Shown here: piece by piece, positions 1-6,225 of the stretch
Position numbering within the stretch: the first letter of the stretch is position 1
Layout of the letters: the number at the start of each line of letters is the position of its first letter
Source: an uncultured bacterium
GTDB lineage: Bacteria; Armatimonadota; UBA5829; DSUL01
Assembly (NCBI GenBank): GCA_937967775.1
Contig: CALCJH010000254.1
Span: 1 to 11,719, forward strand
DNA length: 11,719 nt
Reading direction: 5' to 3'
Notes under the pieces: generated by a model
Seen by the model: only the letters and a program-made list of their open reading frames with translations
Told to the model about the DNA's origin: nothing
Database searches by the model: none
Program-made: the position numbers and the translations under genes

Positions 1-866
1 CCCCCTGCCAGGTTCAGGAATCCGTGGGAGGCCAGTCTCCGGAAGGCGGCGCGGAAATCCTCGGGCCCCTGGTCGTATTTGCCCTCGGTATTCGGAAGTC
101 CGGCGTTCGGAACACAGGCCACCGGCAGATGGCTCAGTGACGACAGCGAGCGGATGTGGTCCGTCATCAAGTCCGGTCCGGTGGCGCAGTTCATTCCAAT
201 GTACAGCAGGTCTTGGCCCGCGAGGGTGTAGTAGAGAGCTTCGATATTCTGACCGGCCAGCATTGTGCCGTTCATCTCGATTGTGACCGACACGGCGATG
301 GGCACGTCTCTGCCGGCCTCCTTCCGCGCAAGATCCAGGCCGATTAGCGCCGCCTTCACGTTCACGGTGTCCTGCTGGGTCTCCAGCAGCAGATAGTCTG
401 CCCCGCCCAGAAGCAACCCCAGTGCCTGCTGCCGGTAGCATTCCACCAGTTCGTCGAAGGTGACCCCGCCCGTCACAGTGATGGCGCGGTTGGTCGGACC
501 GATGGATCCGGCCACCCAGATGCTATTGTCAGGTCCGGCAGACTCGATGGCCTTCCGGGCGATCTCAGCTGCCCGGCGGTTCACCTCCACCGTCTCGCCC
601 TCCAGGCCGTATTCTGCCAGTACAAGGGGCGAGCCGTTGAAGCTGTTTGTCTCAATGATGCGGGCGCCGGCTCCGATGAACGAACGATGAACTTGTTCCA
701 CCAGGTGCGGGGCGAACAGGTTTAGCGCTTCATTGCAGCCGAAGCGCGCCTCGCCCCCGAAATCCTCCGCCGATGGGGCGAGGGCTTCTAGTGAGGTGCC
801 CATTGCTCCGTCCAGCACCAGGATGCAGCGGGCAAGATGTTCTTTCAGTTCGGTGATAGCGTCCAG
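1..866 (-). CDS. metH: Methionine synthase MetH (cobalamin-dependent), N-terminal homocysteine-binding part, cut by window edge
   Basis: Transfers a methyl group from 5-methyl-THF via cobalamin to homocysteine in the cytoplasm, giving methionine. The 288 complete codons visible cover the homocysteine-methyltransferase TIM barrel: first strand ILVLDGAMGTSLE near residues 15-26, ETNSFNGSP near 72-80, a VAGSIGPTNR segment near 118-127, and GMNCATGP near 224-231, whose Cys227 is the expected first zinc ligand. The two later zinc cysteines and the folate, cobalamin and SAM-reactivation domains lie beyond the edge. The spacing IGPTNR and the N-terminal form fit MetH better than BHMT or MmuM, but only the first domain is seen. 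The start is uncertain: between the upstream TGA (924-926) and residue 17 there is no in-frame ATG, GTG or TTG. I chose the CTG at 864-866 because an AGG lies 6 bases upstream within GGGAGACAGG and it gives a normal N-terminus. It follows the MTHFR fusion gene by 57 bases, probably co-transcribed. Confidence 0.85.
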   Translation of the reverse strand, partial: MDAITELKEHLARCILVLDGAMGTSLEALAPSAEDFGGEARFGCNEALNLFAPHLVEQVHRSFIGAGARIIETNSFNGSPLVLAEYGLEGETVEVNRRAAEIARKAIESAGPDNSIWVAGSIGPTNRAITVTGGVTFDELVECYRQQALGLLLGGADYLLLETQQDTVNVKAALIGLDLARKEAGRDVPIAVSVTIEMNGTMLAGQNIEALYYTLAGQDLLYIGMNCATGPDLMTDHIRSLSSLSHLPVACVPNAGLPNTEGKYDQGPEDFRAAFRRLASHGFLNLAG

Positions 867-923
867 TGCGTTCCTGTCTCCCGATGTTCCTTCACAGGGA
901 CGCAGTCCGGTGGGGGTATTGTC

Positions 924-2747
924 TCAGTGGAGGGCCTGCATGACCGCTTCCGCCGTCGCATGGTTGCCGAACGGCGGCATCAGGTAGGCTCCCTGAGTTA
1001 CCTCCTTTGCCTTTGCAAGGAATTTCTGCGCCGTCTCGATGCCGTATCTGCGCGCGTCCTCGTCTGCCAGTCCCGCGATGGTCCGCCGGATATCATCTGG
1101 AATGGAGATGCCCGGGACTTCGTTCTGCATGAACTCCGCGTGGCGCGAGCTTCGGAGCGGCAGGATTCCCACCAGAAGCGGCAACCCGTACCGTCCCACG
1201 TCCCGGACCGCCACTTCCAGAGTGCGTTCATCGAAAATGGGCTGCGTGTAGACGCACTGAGCTCCCTCCGCCACCTTCCGCGCCAGCCGCTCCCGCTCCA
1301 GCTCCTGATCCGGCGCGAGAGGGTTGTAGGCCACCGCGATCAGGAAATGCGTCTTCTCCACGATGGTGTTGCCCCCCAGATCTTGCCCCTGGTTGAACAG
1401 GTTCAGGATCCGCACCAGGCCGATTGAGTCCACGTCAAAAACAGAACTGGCCGTGGGATAATCCCCGATCTGCGCCGGGTCGCCCGTGATGGCCAGGATG
1501 TTTCGCAGTCCCAGTGCATGACACCCCAGAAGGTCCGCCTGGATGGCCAGCAGGTTCCGGTCGCGGCAGCAAAAGTGCATCATGACGTCAATCCCCACCC
1601 GTTCCTGGATAAGATGGGACACCGCCATCGGGTTCATGCGCAGCCGCGCGCGGGCTCCATCGGAGATATCAATGCAGTCCGCCCCGGCGTTCTTCAGACT
1701 CTGTGCGCCCAGCAGCACCTTCGAGATGTCCGCTCCCCGTGGCAGGTCCAGCTCTACGGTCACCAAATATTTCAGCCCCAGCTTCTTCGCCAGACTGGAG
1801 CGCTCGTCAATTTCGATCTCTTCCCGGAGCGCCTCCTGCGGGGCTTTCCGGACTGCGGTCACAGAAGCCGCGGCAGGTTTCATCCCCTGCACGGCCTCCG
1901 CCACCGCGCGGATGTGCGCCGGGGTTGTTCCGCAGCAGCCGCCTATGATGACAGCTCCGGCCTCCGCAAGCAGACGCCCGTAGTGGCCGAAATAGGCGGG
2001 CGTCAGGTCATAGTGAATGCGCCCTCCCACCAGCTGTGGCAGTCCGGCGGTGGGCATCGCGCAGATCTTCAGACCGTCCACCGACGCCATCTGGCGCACG
2101 ATGCCAAGCATTCTCTGGGGGCCCACCGTGCAGTTGGACCCGGCTACATCCACGCCGAGCTCCCGCATCCGCCCTGCCACCCGCGCCGGAAGCCCTTCCT
2201 CCAGGGTCTCACCGTCTTCAATGAAGGTCTTGTGAGCGATGACCGGGATGCCTGGCGCGATGTCGCGGACCGCCTTGATGGCGAGCTCCAGCTCGTTCAT
2301 ATCCGCGAACGTCTCCAGCAGGAAGACGTCCACGCCCTCATCTGCCAGAGCCGAGATCTGCTCCCTGAGCGACGCGTCCGCATCCTCGCGGGTGATGCGG
2401 CCGATGGGCGCAAGCGGCTTTCCTGCCGGTCCGACAGATCCGGCGACAAACGCTTTGCCGTCCGCAGCCTCGCGCGCCAGCCGGACCGCCGCGCGGTTGA
2501 TATCCTCGACACGGTCCTCCAGCCCGAACTGCGAGAGCTTGAAGCGGTTCGCGCCGTAGGTGTTGGTCTCAATAAGCTCCGCTCCGGCGGCGATATACTC
2601 CCGGTGGATGGCCAGGACGTCGGCCGGGTGGGTCAGGCAGGCGTAGTCATAAGAGTGCTCAAAAGTAATGCCCCGCTCCGAAAGGAGCGTGCCCATCGCT
2701 CCATCGGCAACCAGAATACGGTCTTGCAGTGTCTCCAGAAAGTTCAT
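924..2747 (-). CDS. Bifunctional homocysteine S-methyltransferase / 5,10-methylenetetrahydrofolate reductase (YitJ type)
   Basis: A 607-residue cytoplasmic fusion. Residues about 1-290 form a zinc-dependent homocysteine methyltransferase barrel: ILVADGAMGT at 11-20, ETNTYGANRF at 60-69, GSNCTVGP at 203-210 with Cys206, and GGCCGTTP at 269-276 with Cys271/Cys272, the full zinc triad. After a linker with an acidic stretch (about 291-320), residues 325-605 are a MTHFR barrel: VELDLPRG at 331-338, DISDGARAR at 360-368, MMHFCCRDRN at 389-398 and ILAITGDP at 417-424, the FAD/folate region. It reduces 5,10-methylene-THF to 5-methyl-THF and probably methylates homocysteine. The architecture matches Bacillus subtilis YitJ. 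The ATG at 2745-2747 was preferred over a GTG 28 codons upstream because it begins just before the conserved first strand; neither has a clear Shine-Dalgarno sequence. metH follows in the same direction and frame. No SAM riboswitch fits in the short leader. Confidence 0.93.
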   Translation of the reverse strand: MNFLETLQDRILVADGAMGTLLSERGITFEHSYDYACLTHPADVLAIHREYIAAGAELIETNTYGANRFKLSQFGLEDRVEDINRAAVRLAREAADGKAFVAGSVGPAGKPLAPIGRITREDADASLREQISALADEGVDVFLLETFADMNELELAIKAVRDIAPGIPVIAHKTFIEDGETLEEGLPARVAGRMRELGVDVAGSNCTVGPQRMLGIVRQMASVDGLKICAMPTAGLPQLVGGRIHYDLTPAYFGHYGRLLAEAGAVIIGGCCGTTPAHIRAVAEAVQGMKPAAASVTAVRKAPQEALREEIEIDERSSLAKKLGLKYLVTVELDLPRGADISKVLLGAQSLKNAGADCIDISDGARARLRMNPMAVSHLIQERVGIDVMMHFCCRDRNLLAIQADLLGCHALGLRNILAITGDPAQIGDYPTASSVFDVDSIGLVRILNLFNQGQDLGGNTIVEKTHFLIAVAYNPLAPDQELERERLARKVAEGAQCVYTQPIFDERTLEVAVRDVGRYGLPLLVGILPLRSSRHAEFMQNEVPGISIPDDIRRTIAGLADEDARRYGIETAQKFLAKAKEVTQGAYLMPPFGNHATAEAVMQALH

Positions 2748-2758
2748 GGGGAGAGGCT

Positions 2759-2785
2759 GGCCGGCAGATATAGGAAGGACCGGCC
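2759..2785 (-). repeat. Small inverted repeat in the metF/yitJ-like leader
   Basis: GGCCGG and CCGGCC (6-bp arms, 15-base loop) flank the stretch just upstream of the chosen ATG. If transcription starts from the candidate promoter upstream, this would form a weak hairpin in the 5' leader about 12 bases before the start codon, where a ribosome binding site is otherwise lacking. Short GC arms of this size occur by chance in such DNA. Confidence 0.3.
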
Positions 2786-2797
2786 CTTCACAATATG

Positions 2798-2827
2798 CGT
2801 ATACCCGATTGCGCGATATGCTCGCAA
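2798..2827 (-). promoter_or_regulatory. Candidate sigma-70 promoter for the MTHFR-metH unit
   Basis: On the minus strand TTGCGA (2827-2822) is followed after 18 bases by TATACG (2803-2798), four of six matches to each consensus hexamer. Transcription would begin near 2790, giving a leader of about 43 bases before the ATG. That is too short for an S-box or other methionine riboswitch. Support comes only from the hexamers, their spacing and the location in the intergenic region. Confidence 0.35.
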
Positions 2828-2829
2828 TC
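2807..2829. promoter_or_regulatory. Dyad GATTGCG-N9-CGCAATC overlapping the candidate promoter
   Basis: A perfect 7-bp inverted repeat with a 9-base spacer covers the proposed -35 box and most of the promoter spacer. This geometry and placement suggest a binding site for a dimeric repressor that controls the MTHFR-metH unit. I cannot name the regulator; the sequence is not a MetJ box (AGACGTCT) or a MetR site (TGAA-N5-TTCA) as known in Proteobacteria. A second short palindrome, TTCCGCGGAA, lies at 2844-2853. Confidence 0.4.
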
Positions 2830-2867
2830 ACGGCACGGGGAAGTTCCGCGGAAGGGAAGGGCAGTTG

Positions 2868-2903
2868 CCGTAACGGCGGGCAGTGCCGGACCCGCCGTTA
2901 CGG
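2868..2903 (-). terminator. Perfect 13-bp stem-loop downstream of the lysine-rich gene, without U-tract
   Basis: The arms 2868-2880 and 2891-2903 (CCGTAACGGCGGG and its exact complement) enclose a 10-base loop. It lies 12 bases after the stop of the minus-strand gene at 2916, the usual place of a terminator, and would insulate that gene from the MTHFR promoter. Neither strand has a T-run after the stem, so it is not a classic intrinsic terminator. It may be a 3'-end stabilising hairpin or a Rho-associated structure. Confidence 0.5.
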
Positions 2904-2915
2904 AGGAGTGAACCG

Positions 2916-3236
2916 TCAGGCCTGTTTCTTGCGCCGGCCGCCGCGCCGCGTGGTCCGCAGGGTGACCTTCGCCGCCTCATCCCGGTAGATGTCCAGCTGA
3001 AGCTTGCGCAGATGGGTTTCCACCTCTTCCCACTTGTTCGGTGACACTCCATCCGCATCGAGCAGCTTCTTTACCGCCTCCAGCGTCCTGCGCACATTTC
3101 CCGCCACCGAGTTCACATAAGCATTGATCTTGGTGGAAGGAGTCGCTTTCTTCTTCTTGATCTCCCGGGCTTTCTGAATCAACTCGTTCAATTCTGTTGC
3201 GCTCAGCTGTTCCAGTTCGGCAGGATTGATCGGCAC
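2916..3236 (-). CDS. Lysine-rich 106-residue protein of unknown function
   Basis: I do not recognise this protein. It starts with a hydrophilic, probably helical stretch (MPINPAELEQLSATELNE), then a basic run EIKKKK at 25-30, a helical middle with GNVRRTLEAVKKLLD around 46-60, a short acidic WEEVETHLRKLQ segment, and a strongly basic tail ending TTRRGGRRKKQA. It has no signal peptide or membrane segment. The basic tail could bind nucleic acid, but that is inference. A longer reading to 3380 is open, but the GTG at 3234-3236 has AAGGAG 8 bases upstream, and residues upstream of it look non-coding (they lie in the divergent promoter region). It is divergent from amt and followed by a 13-bp stem-loop, suggesting a single-gene transcript. 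Confidence 0.75.
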   Translation of the reverse strand: MPINPAELEQLSATELNELIQKAREIKKKKATPSTKINAYVNSVAGNVRRTLEAVKKLLDADGVSPNKWEEVETHLRKLQLDIYRDEAAKVTLRTTRRGGRRKKQA

Positions 3237-3244
3237 AATCGTAT

Positions 3245-3250
3245 CTCCTT
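3245..3250 (-). promoter_or_regulatory. Ribosome binding site fixing the GTG start at 3236
   Basis: AAGGAG on the minus strand, 8 bases before GTG. It is the best Shine-Dalgarno match in this reading frame and decides for the 106-residue form over an open extension of 48 codons. Confidence 0.7.
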
Positions 3251-3537
3251 CGATTAATGTGATTGTGTGTTCCAGCCTCCTGAATCTCTGTCGGGAAGCG
3301 ACAGTGCTCCGTGTATCATTATGACTGCAACTGGATGGAACCGCATCATCTTTACGCTGTATTGTCGCTCTGCGTTCCATTCCACCGGGAAATACAATCT
3401 TAACATCGCGGACACAGAGGGGAAAACGCGCGTGGAGAAGATAAAGACAGTCCGCGCGCTACTTCGCCATGCCGCCCCATCAGGCGGGAGGCGCCGTGCG
3501 TGGCGATATCAACCTTCAGGAGCGCAAGAGAACGGCG
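3251..3537. other. Divergent intergenic region between the lysine-rich gene and amt
   Basis: Must hold promoters for both flanking genes. Visible elements: a small hairpin CTGTCG-N5-CGACAG (3288-3304); an imperfect inverted repeat, TGGATGGAAC at 3332-3341 against the complement of GTTCCATTCCA at 3374-3384, with one bulged base; a TACAAT that could be a plus-strand -10 (3393-3398) without a good -35; and a short CCGCC-N6-GGCGG hairpin (3472-3487). I see no sigma-54 GGCAC-N5-TTGC site, which might have been expected for a nitrogen-controlled amt. Confidence 0.4.
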
Positions 3538-4989
3538 ATGAGCAGACGAGCGAGATTCATTGCAGGATGTGCTGCGCTGTCCCTCGGAGGACTGGCGGGC
3601 CGGGCATTCGCGGCTGAAGCGACACCAGCGGAGCTTGCGGCGCAGATCGCGGAGAACAAGGCTATCCTGGACACGGTCTGGGTGATGCTGGCGGCGTTTC
3701 TTGTGTTCTGGATGCAGGCCGGTTTTGCCTATGTGGAAAGCGGCCTCACGCGCGCCAAGAACGCCAACAACATCATGATGAAGAACCTGATGGACTTCTG
3801 CATGGGGTCTCTGGCCTACTGGGCTGTCGGGTTCGGAATCATGTTCGGAGCAGGCAACGCATTCTTCGGTACCAGCGGGTTCTTCGTCATCGAGTCCAGC
3901 GAGAAGACCTTCGAGAGCCTCGCGTGGACGAACGTCCCGCTGGCGGCCAAGTTCATGTTCCAGCTCGTGTTTGCCGCAACCGCCGCCACCATCGTCTCGG
4001 GGGCGATGGCGGAGAGAACCAAGTTCTCCACGTACTTGATTTACAGCGTGGTCATCTCAGCTGTGATCTACCCGGTCATCGGTCACTGGATCTGGGGTGG
4101 GGGGTGGCTGGCGCAGCTCGGCTTCTGGGATTTCGCCGGCTCCACGGTGGTCCATTCCACCGGCGCGTGGATGGCTCTGGTGGGAGCGGCTCTTCTGGGG
4201 CCACGCCTCGGGAAGTATCGGCCGGACGGGAAGGTTAACGCCATCCCCGGCCACAATCTTCCTATGGCTGCTCTGGGGGTCTTTATCCTGTGGCTTGGCT
4301 GGTTCGGGTTCAACCCGGGCAGCACCATGGCAGCGGATCCGTCCATCGCTCATATCGCGATGACCACCAATCTGGCGGCGGCGATCGGTGGCATCCTGGC
4401 GATGGCGACCAGTTGGGCTATTTTCAAGAAGCCGGACGTCTCCATGACGCTCAACGGCGTTCTGGCCGGACTGGTGGCCATTACGGCTCCGTGTGCCTTC
4501 GTCAGTCCGCTTAGCGCGGTAATCATCGGCGCGGGAGCGGGAATACTGGTGGTCCTTGCCGTCCTGTTCTTCGAGAAGGTCCACCTGGATGATCCTGTCG
4601 GCGCCGTATCCGTCCATGGTGTCTGTGGAGCTTACGGAACCTTGATGCTCGGACTCTTCGCGCAGGACAAGTTTGCTCCCGATACCACCGGCAATGGCCT
4701 GCTGTTCGGCGGTGGACTGACCCTCTTGAAGGCTCAGTTCATCGGAGTGATTTCGGTGTTCGCATTCGCAGTTGTGGCTGGACTGCTCCTGTTCGGCATC
4801 CTGAAGGCCACGGTGGGACTCAGAGTTACGGAGTCGGAGGAGATCGAAGGGCTGGACATCGGCGAGCACGGCAACCTGGCCTACCCGGACTTCGAAATGG
4901 GCGAGCCCCATTCGGCAGGAGTGGGGGCATCGAAGATGCCCGGCCTCAAGGCCACGGCGGGAGCTCCTTCGCCGCAGGCGGCGGATTGA
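3538..4989 (+). CDS. amt: Ammonium transporter Amt
   Basis: A 483-residue Amt/MEP/Rh family channel that conducts ammonium across the cytoplasmic membrane, expected as a trimer. Residues 1-25 look like a cleavable signal peptide (MSRRARF, hydrophobic core, then AFA before AEA). About eleven membrane segments follow. Family hallmarks: FWMQAGFAYVESG at 57-69, GHWIWGGGW at 182-190, GFNPGST at 257-263, and the pore twin histidines His206 (VVHSTG) and His360 (SVHGVCGAYG). The cytoplasmic tail has the conserved EIEGLDIGEHGNLAY (435-449), followed by an unconserved Ala/Gly/Pro-rich end. The ATG at 3538 was preferred over an in-frame ATG 23 codons upstream because it starts the signal peptide; the nearby AAGAG is only a weak ribosome binding site. 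No glnK/glnB partner lies next to it, which is unusual since amt is often paired with glnK. Confidence 0.95.
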   Translation: MSRRARFIAGCAALSLGGLAGRAFAAEATPAELAAQIAENKAILDTVWVMLAAFLVFWMQAGFAYVESGLTRAKNANNIMMKNLMDFCMGSLAYWAVGFGIMFGAGNAFFGTSGFFVIESSEKTFESLAWTNVPLAAKFMFQLVFAATAATIVSGAMAERTKFSTYLIYSVVISAVIYPVIGHWIWGGGWLAQLGFWDFAGSTVVHSTGAWMALVGAALLGPRLGKYRPDGKVNAIPGHNLPMAALGVFILWLGWFGFNPGSTMAADPSIAHIAMTTNLAAAIGGILAMATSWAIFKKPDVSMTLNGVLAGLVAITAPCAFVSPLSAVIIGAGAGILVVLAVLFFEKVHLDDPVGAVSVHGVCGAYGTLMLGLFAQDKFAPDTTGNGLLFGGGLTLLKAQFIGVISVFAFAVVAGLLLFGILKATVGLRVTESEEIEGLDIGEHGNLAYPDFEMGEPHSAGVGASKMPGLKATAGAPSPQAAD

Positions 4990-5032
4990 AGTTGATTGGC
5001 AACGTGTGACGTCCCTCGAAACAGGCAGCAGC

Positions 5033-5066
5033 AAAAAAGCGGCCGCGGGATCCTCCCCGCGGCCGC
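5033..5066 (-). terminator. Intrinsic terminator for the minus-strand dCMP deaminase unit
   Basis: An 11-bp GC-only stem (GCGGCCGCGGG, 5039-5049, with its exact complement at 5056-5066; loop 6 bases). Six A on the plus strand before it (5033-5038) become a U6 tract after the stem on the minus strand. It lies 54 bases past the stop of the small gene at 5121. On the plus strand the hairpin lacks a T-run but may still help stop amt transcripts, since the two units converge here. Confidence 0.85.
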
Positions 5067-5120
5067 TGGCTCGTTCAACACACTTCAGACTCGCAAGTTA
5101 ATGTTTGCCAGACCGTGAGT

Positions 5121-5399
5121 TCAGGATGGAAGAGTCACCTGCTCACGAAGGCGTCTGGCTTCCGGCGTGTTGGCCACGGTGGCCTGGCTCTGTGAGATGG
5201 TTGCCCAGTCCAGAGAGGGAAGCGGCGCGATGACGCAGCGGCCGTCCTCCATCTCGCGGGCGAAAAGCCGGCTGCGCGCTGGACCCCACCAGACGCAGCT
5301 GGTGTGGTCCAGCCATTGCCAGAGCTTGAAGCCCTCTTTCTGCAGAAACTCGTATGCTGAGCGGCGATCCGGAAATTCCATTCTCTCGGAAATCTGCAT
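5121..5399 (-). CDS. Small tryptophan-rich hypothetical protein (92 residues)
   Basis: Not recognised. The sequence begins MQISERMEFPDRRSAYEFLQ, a likely helix, followed by an aromatic core with LWQWLD at 26-31 and CVWWGP at 35-40; five of 92 residues are Trp. A segment GRCVIAPLPSLDWATI near 53-68 looks like strand and turn. The C-terminus is polar and helical. There is no signal peptide, membrane span or metal-binding motif. It looks like a small folded cytoplasmic domain. The ATG at 5397-5399 has GAGGAGGAG 3 bases upstream; an open extension of 10 codons would place this ribosome binding site inside the gene and was rejected. It lies 79 bases downstream of the dCMP deaminase gene, on the same strand, and before a shared terminator, so the two are probably one transcript. 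A functional link is not shown. Confidence 0.75.
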   Translation of the reverse strand: MQISERMEFPDRRSAYEFLQKEGFKLWQWLDHTSCVWWGPARSRLFAREMEDGRCVIAPLPSLDWATISQSQATVANTPEARRLREQVTLPS

Positions 5400-5478
5400 G
5401 GTCTCCTCCTCGACGCGGCTCGTTATCAATCTCTCGTGGAAAGCAACGCTTTCGCCGCTGGAAGGGGTTCCCGCTCGC

Positions 5479-6024
5479 CTATCCGAAGAAGAGGATGTCC
5501 GTGTTCACCGTCCATTCACGGGGATCCACCGAGGTCAGCGAGCCATCCTTGCAACGGTAGACCACGCGCTCGATGCCGCTGTTCAGGATCATCCGGGCAC
5601 AGAGTTGGCAGGGCGAGGCGTGGGCAAACGGCAACTCCTCCCAGCTCGCCTCCAGCTCCTTGAGAGGATATCCCTGCTCGTCAAACCCCACCAGCTCCTC
5701 TTTCTCACGGCCGGCAATATACAGGGTGGCGCCGGTCATCTCTTCCATGCTGGCAGAGATGATGGCGTTCATTTCGGCATGCGACGAGCGGCATGCCAGA
5801 TATCCGCCGCGCTGGCCGTCCACACCCTTCGCGACTCGTATCCGCCGGCACCATCCAGCCTGAAGGGAATCTTCCACTCCGCGTGGAGCGCCATTGAACC
5901 CCGTGGCGACGATGCGGTCATTCTTCACGATGACTGCTCCGTAGCTGCGCCGCAGGCAGGTGGAGCGGCGAGCCACGGAATCTGCGATGTCTATATAGTA
6001 GGTATCCCTGTCCGGTTTGCGCAT
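5479..6024 (-). CDS. dCMP deaminase (ComEB/deoxycytidylate deaminase family)
   Basis: A 181-residue zinc-dependent cytidine-deaminase-fold enzyme, expected to convert dCMP to dUMP for thymidylate synthesis. Visible: RRSTCLRRSYGAVIV at 19-33, as in ComEB-type enzymes; GFNGAPRGV at 42-50 (nucleotide-binding loop); HAEMNAI at 82-88, with His82 as zinc ligand and Glu84 as the catalytic proton shuttle; and PCQLC at 138-142, with Cys139 and Cys142 completing the zinc site. Cys23, Cys59 and Cys78 could form a second metal site as in some dCMP deaminases. Between the strand ATLYI (99-103) and PCQLC there are about 34 residues, whereas ComEB has only a few; the insert is charged (GREKEE...LKELEASWEE). 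The protein is otherwise complete. The ATG is preceded by GGGGG at 4 bases, a modest ribosome binding site. It is divergent from aroE. Confidence 0.88.
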   Translation of the reverse strand: MRKPDRDTYYIDIADSVARRSTCLRRSYGAVIVKNDRIVATGFNGAPRGVEDSLQAGWCRRIRVAKGVDGQRGGYLACRSSHAEMNAIISASMEEMTGATLYIAGREKEELVGFDEQGYPLKELEASWEELPFAHASPCQLCARMILNSGIERVVYRCKDGSLTSVDPREWTVNTDILFFG

Positions 6025-6080
6025 AATACCCCCGTAGAATACTTCTTGCGGTGTCTGCCCGGAATCCTGCTGTTGAGTCT

Positions 6081-6135
6081 GGAACGCTTTCTTCCGTCAC
6101 AATGTCTAAGTCTGCCGCCCGCACGGAAGCGTTCC
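6081..6135. repeat. Inverted repeat between dCMP deaminase gene and aroE
   Basis: GGAACGCT-ttct-TCCG (6081-6096) is complementary to CGGAAGCGTTCC (6124-6135): 12 paired bases with a 4-base bulge in the left arm and a 27-base interval. It sits in the middle of the 201-base divergent intergenic region. It could be a pair of operator half-sites or a leader hairpin of either gene. A weak possible aroE -10 (TATACC, 6168-6173) lies just downstream. Confidence 0.4.
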
Positions 6136-6225
6136 CTCCTGCGGCGGGACCGCAAAAAGCGGGCCGCTATACCGGGATGAGTGCGGGCCTCAGCACGGAA
6201 CAAAGAATCTGGGGAAGGCGTCAGT

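Noticed and set aside
893..926. Selenocysteine insertion at the TGA between the MTHFR fusion and metH
   Set aside because: Downstream only a 4-bp GGAC/GTCC hairpin is visible, too small for a bacterial SECIS element, and MTHFR ends normally at this TGA.
2745..2830. SAM riboswitch (S-box) upstream of the MTHFR fusion, as in Bacillus yitJ
   Set aside because: Only about 43 bases separate the predicted transcript start from the ATG and no S-box core pairs are seen.
2748..2831. Upstream GTG start adding 28 residues to the MTHFR fusion
   Set aside because: No ribosome binding site, residues not typical of the family, and the extension would cover the candidate promoter -10 and leader.
1518..2873. 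Long plus-strand open frame (451 codons) opposite the MTHFR fusion gene
   Set aside because: Antisense shadow of a clearly conserved enzyme in high-GC DNA; its translation is rich in Arg/His/Pro without domain-like order, and it has no ribosome binding site.
3237..3380. 48-codon N-terminal extension of the lysine-rich protein
   Set aside because: Lies in the divergent promoter region and would place the good AAGGAG site inside the gene.
3469..3537. Upstream ATG adding 23 residues to Amt
   Set aside because: It would bury the signal peptide behind a polar stretch and lacks a ribosome binding site.
4057..5034. Minus-strand open frame (325 codons) opposite amt
   Set aside because: Antisense to conserved Amt membrane segments and of polar, low-order composition; no recognisable motif.
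6146..6173. aroE promoter GGGACC-N16-TATACC
   Set aside because: Only three of six -35 matches with a short spacer; too weak to list as a feature.
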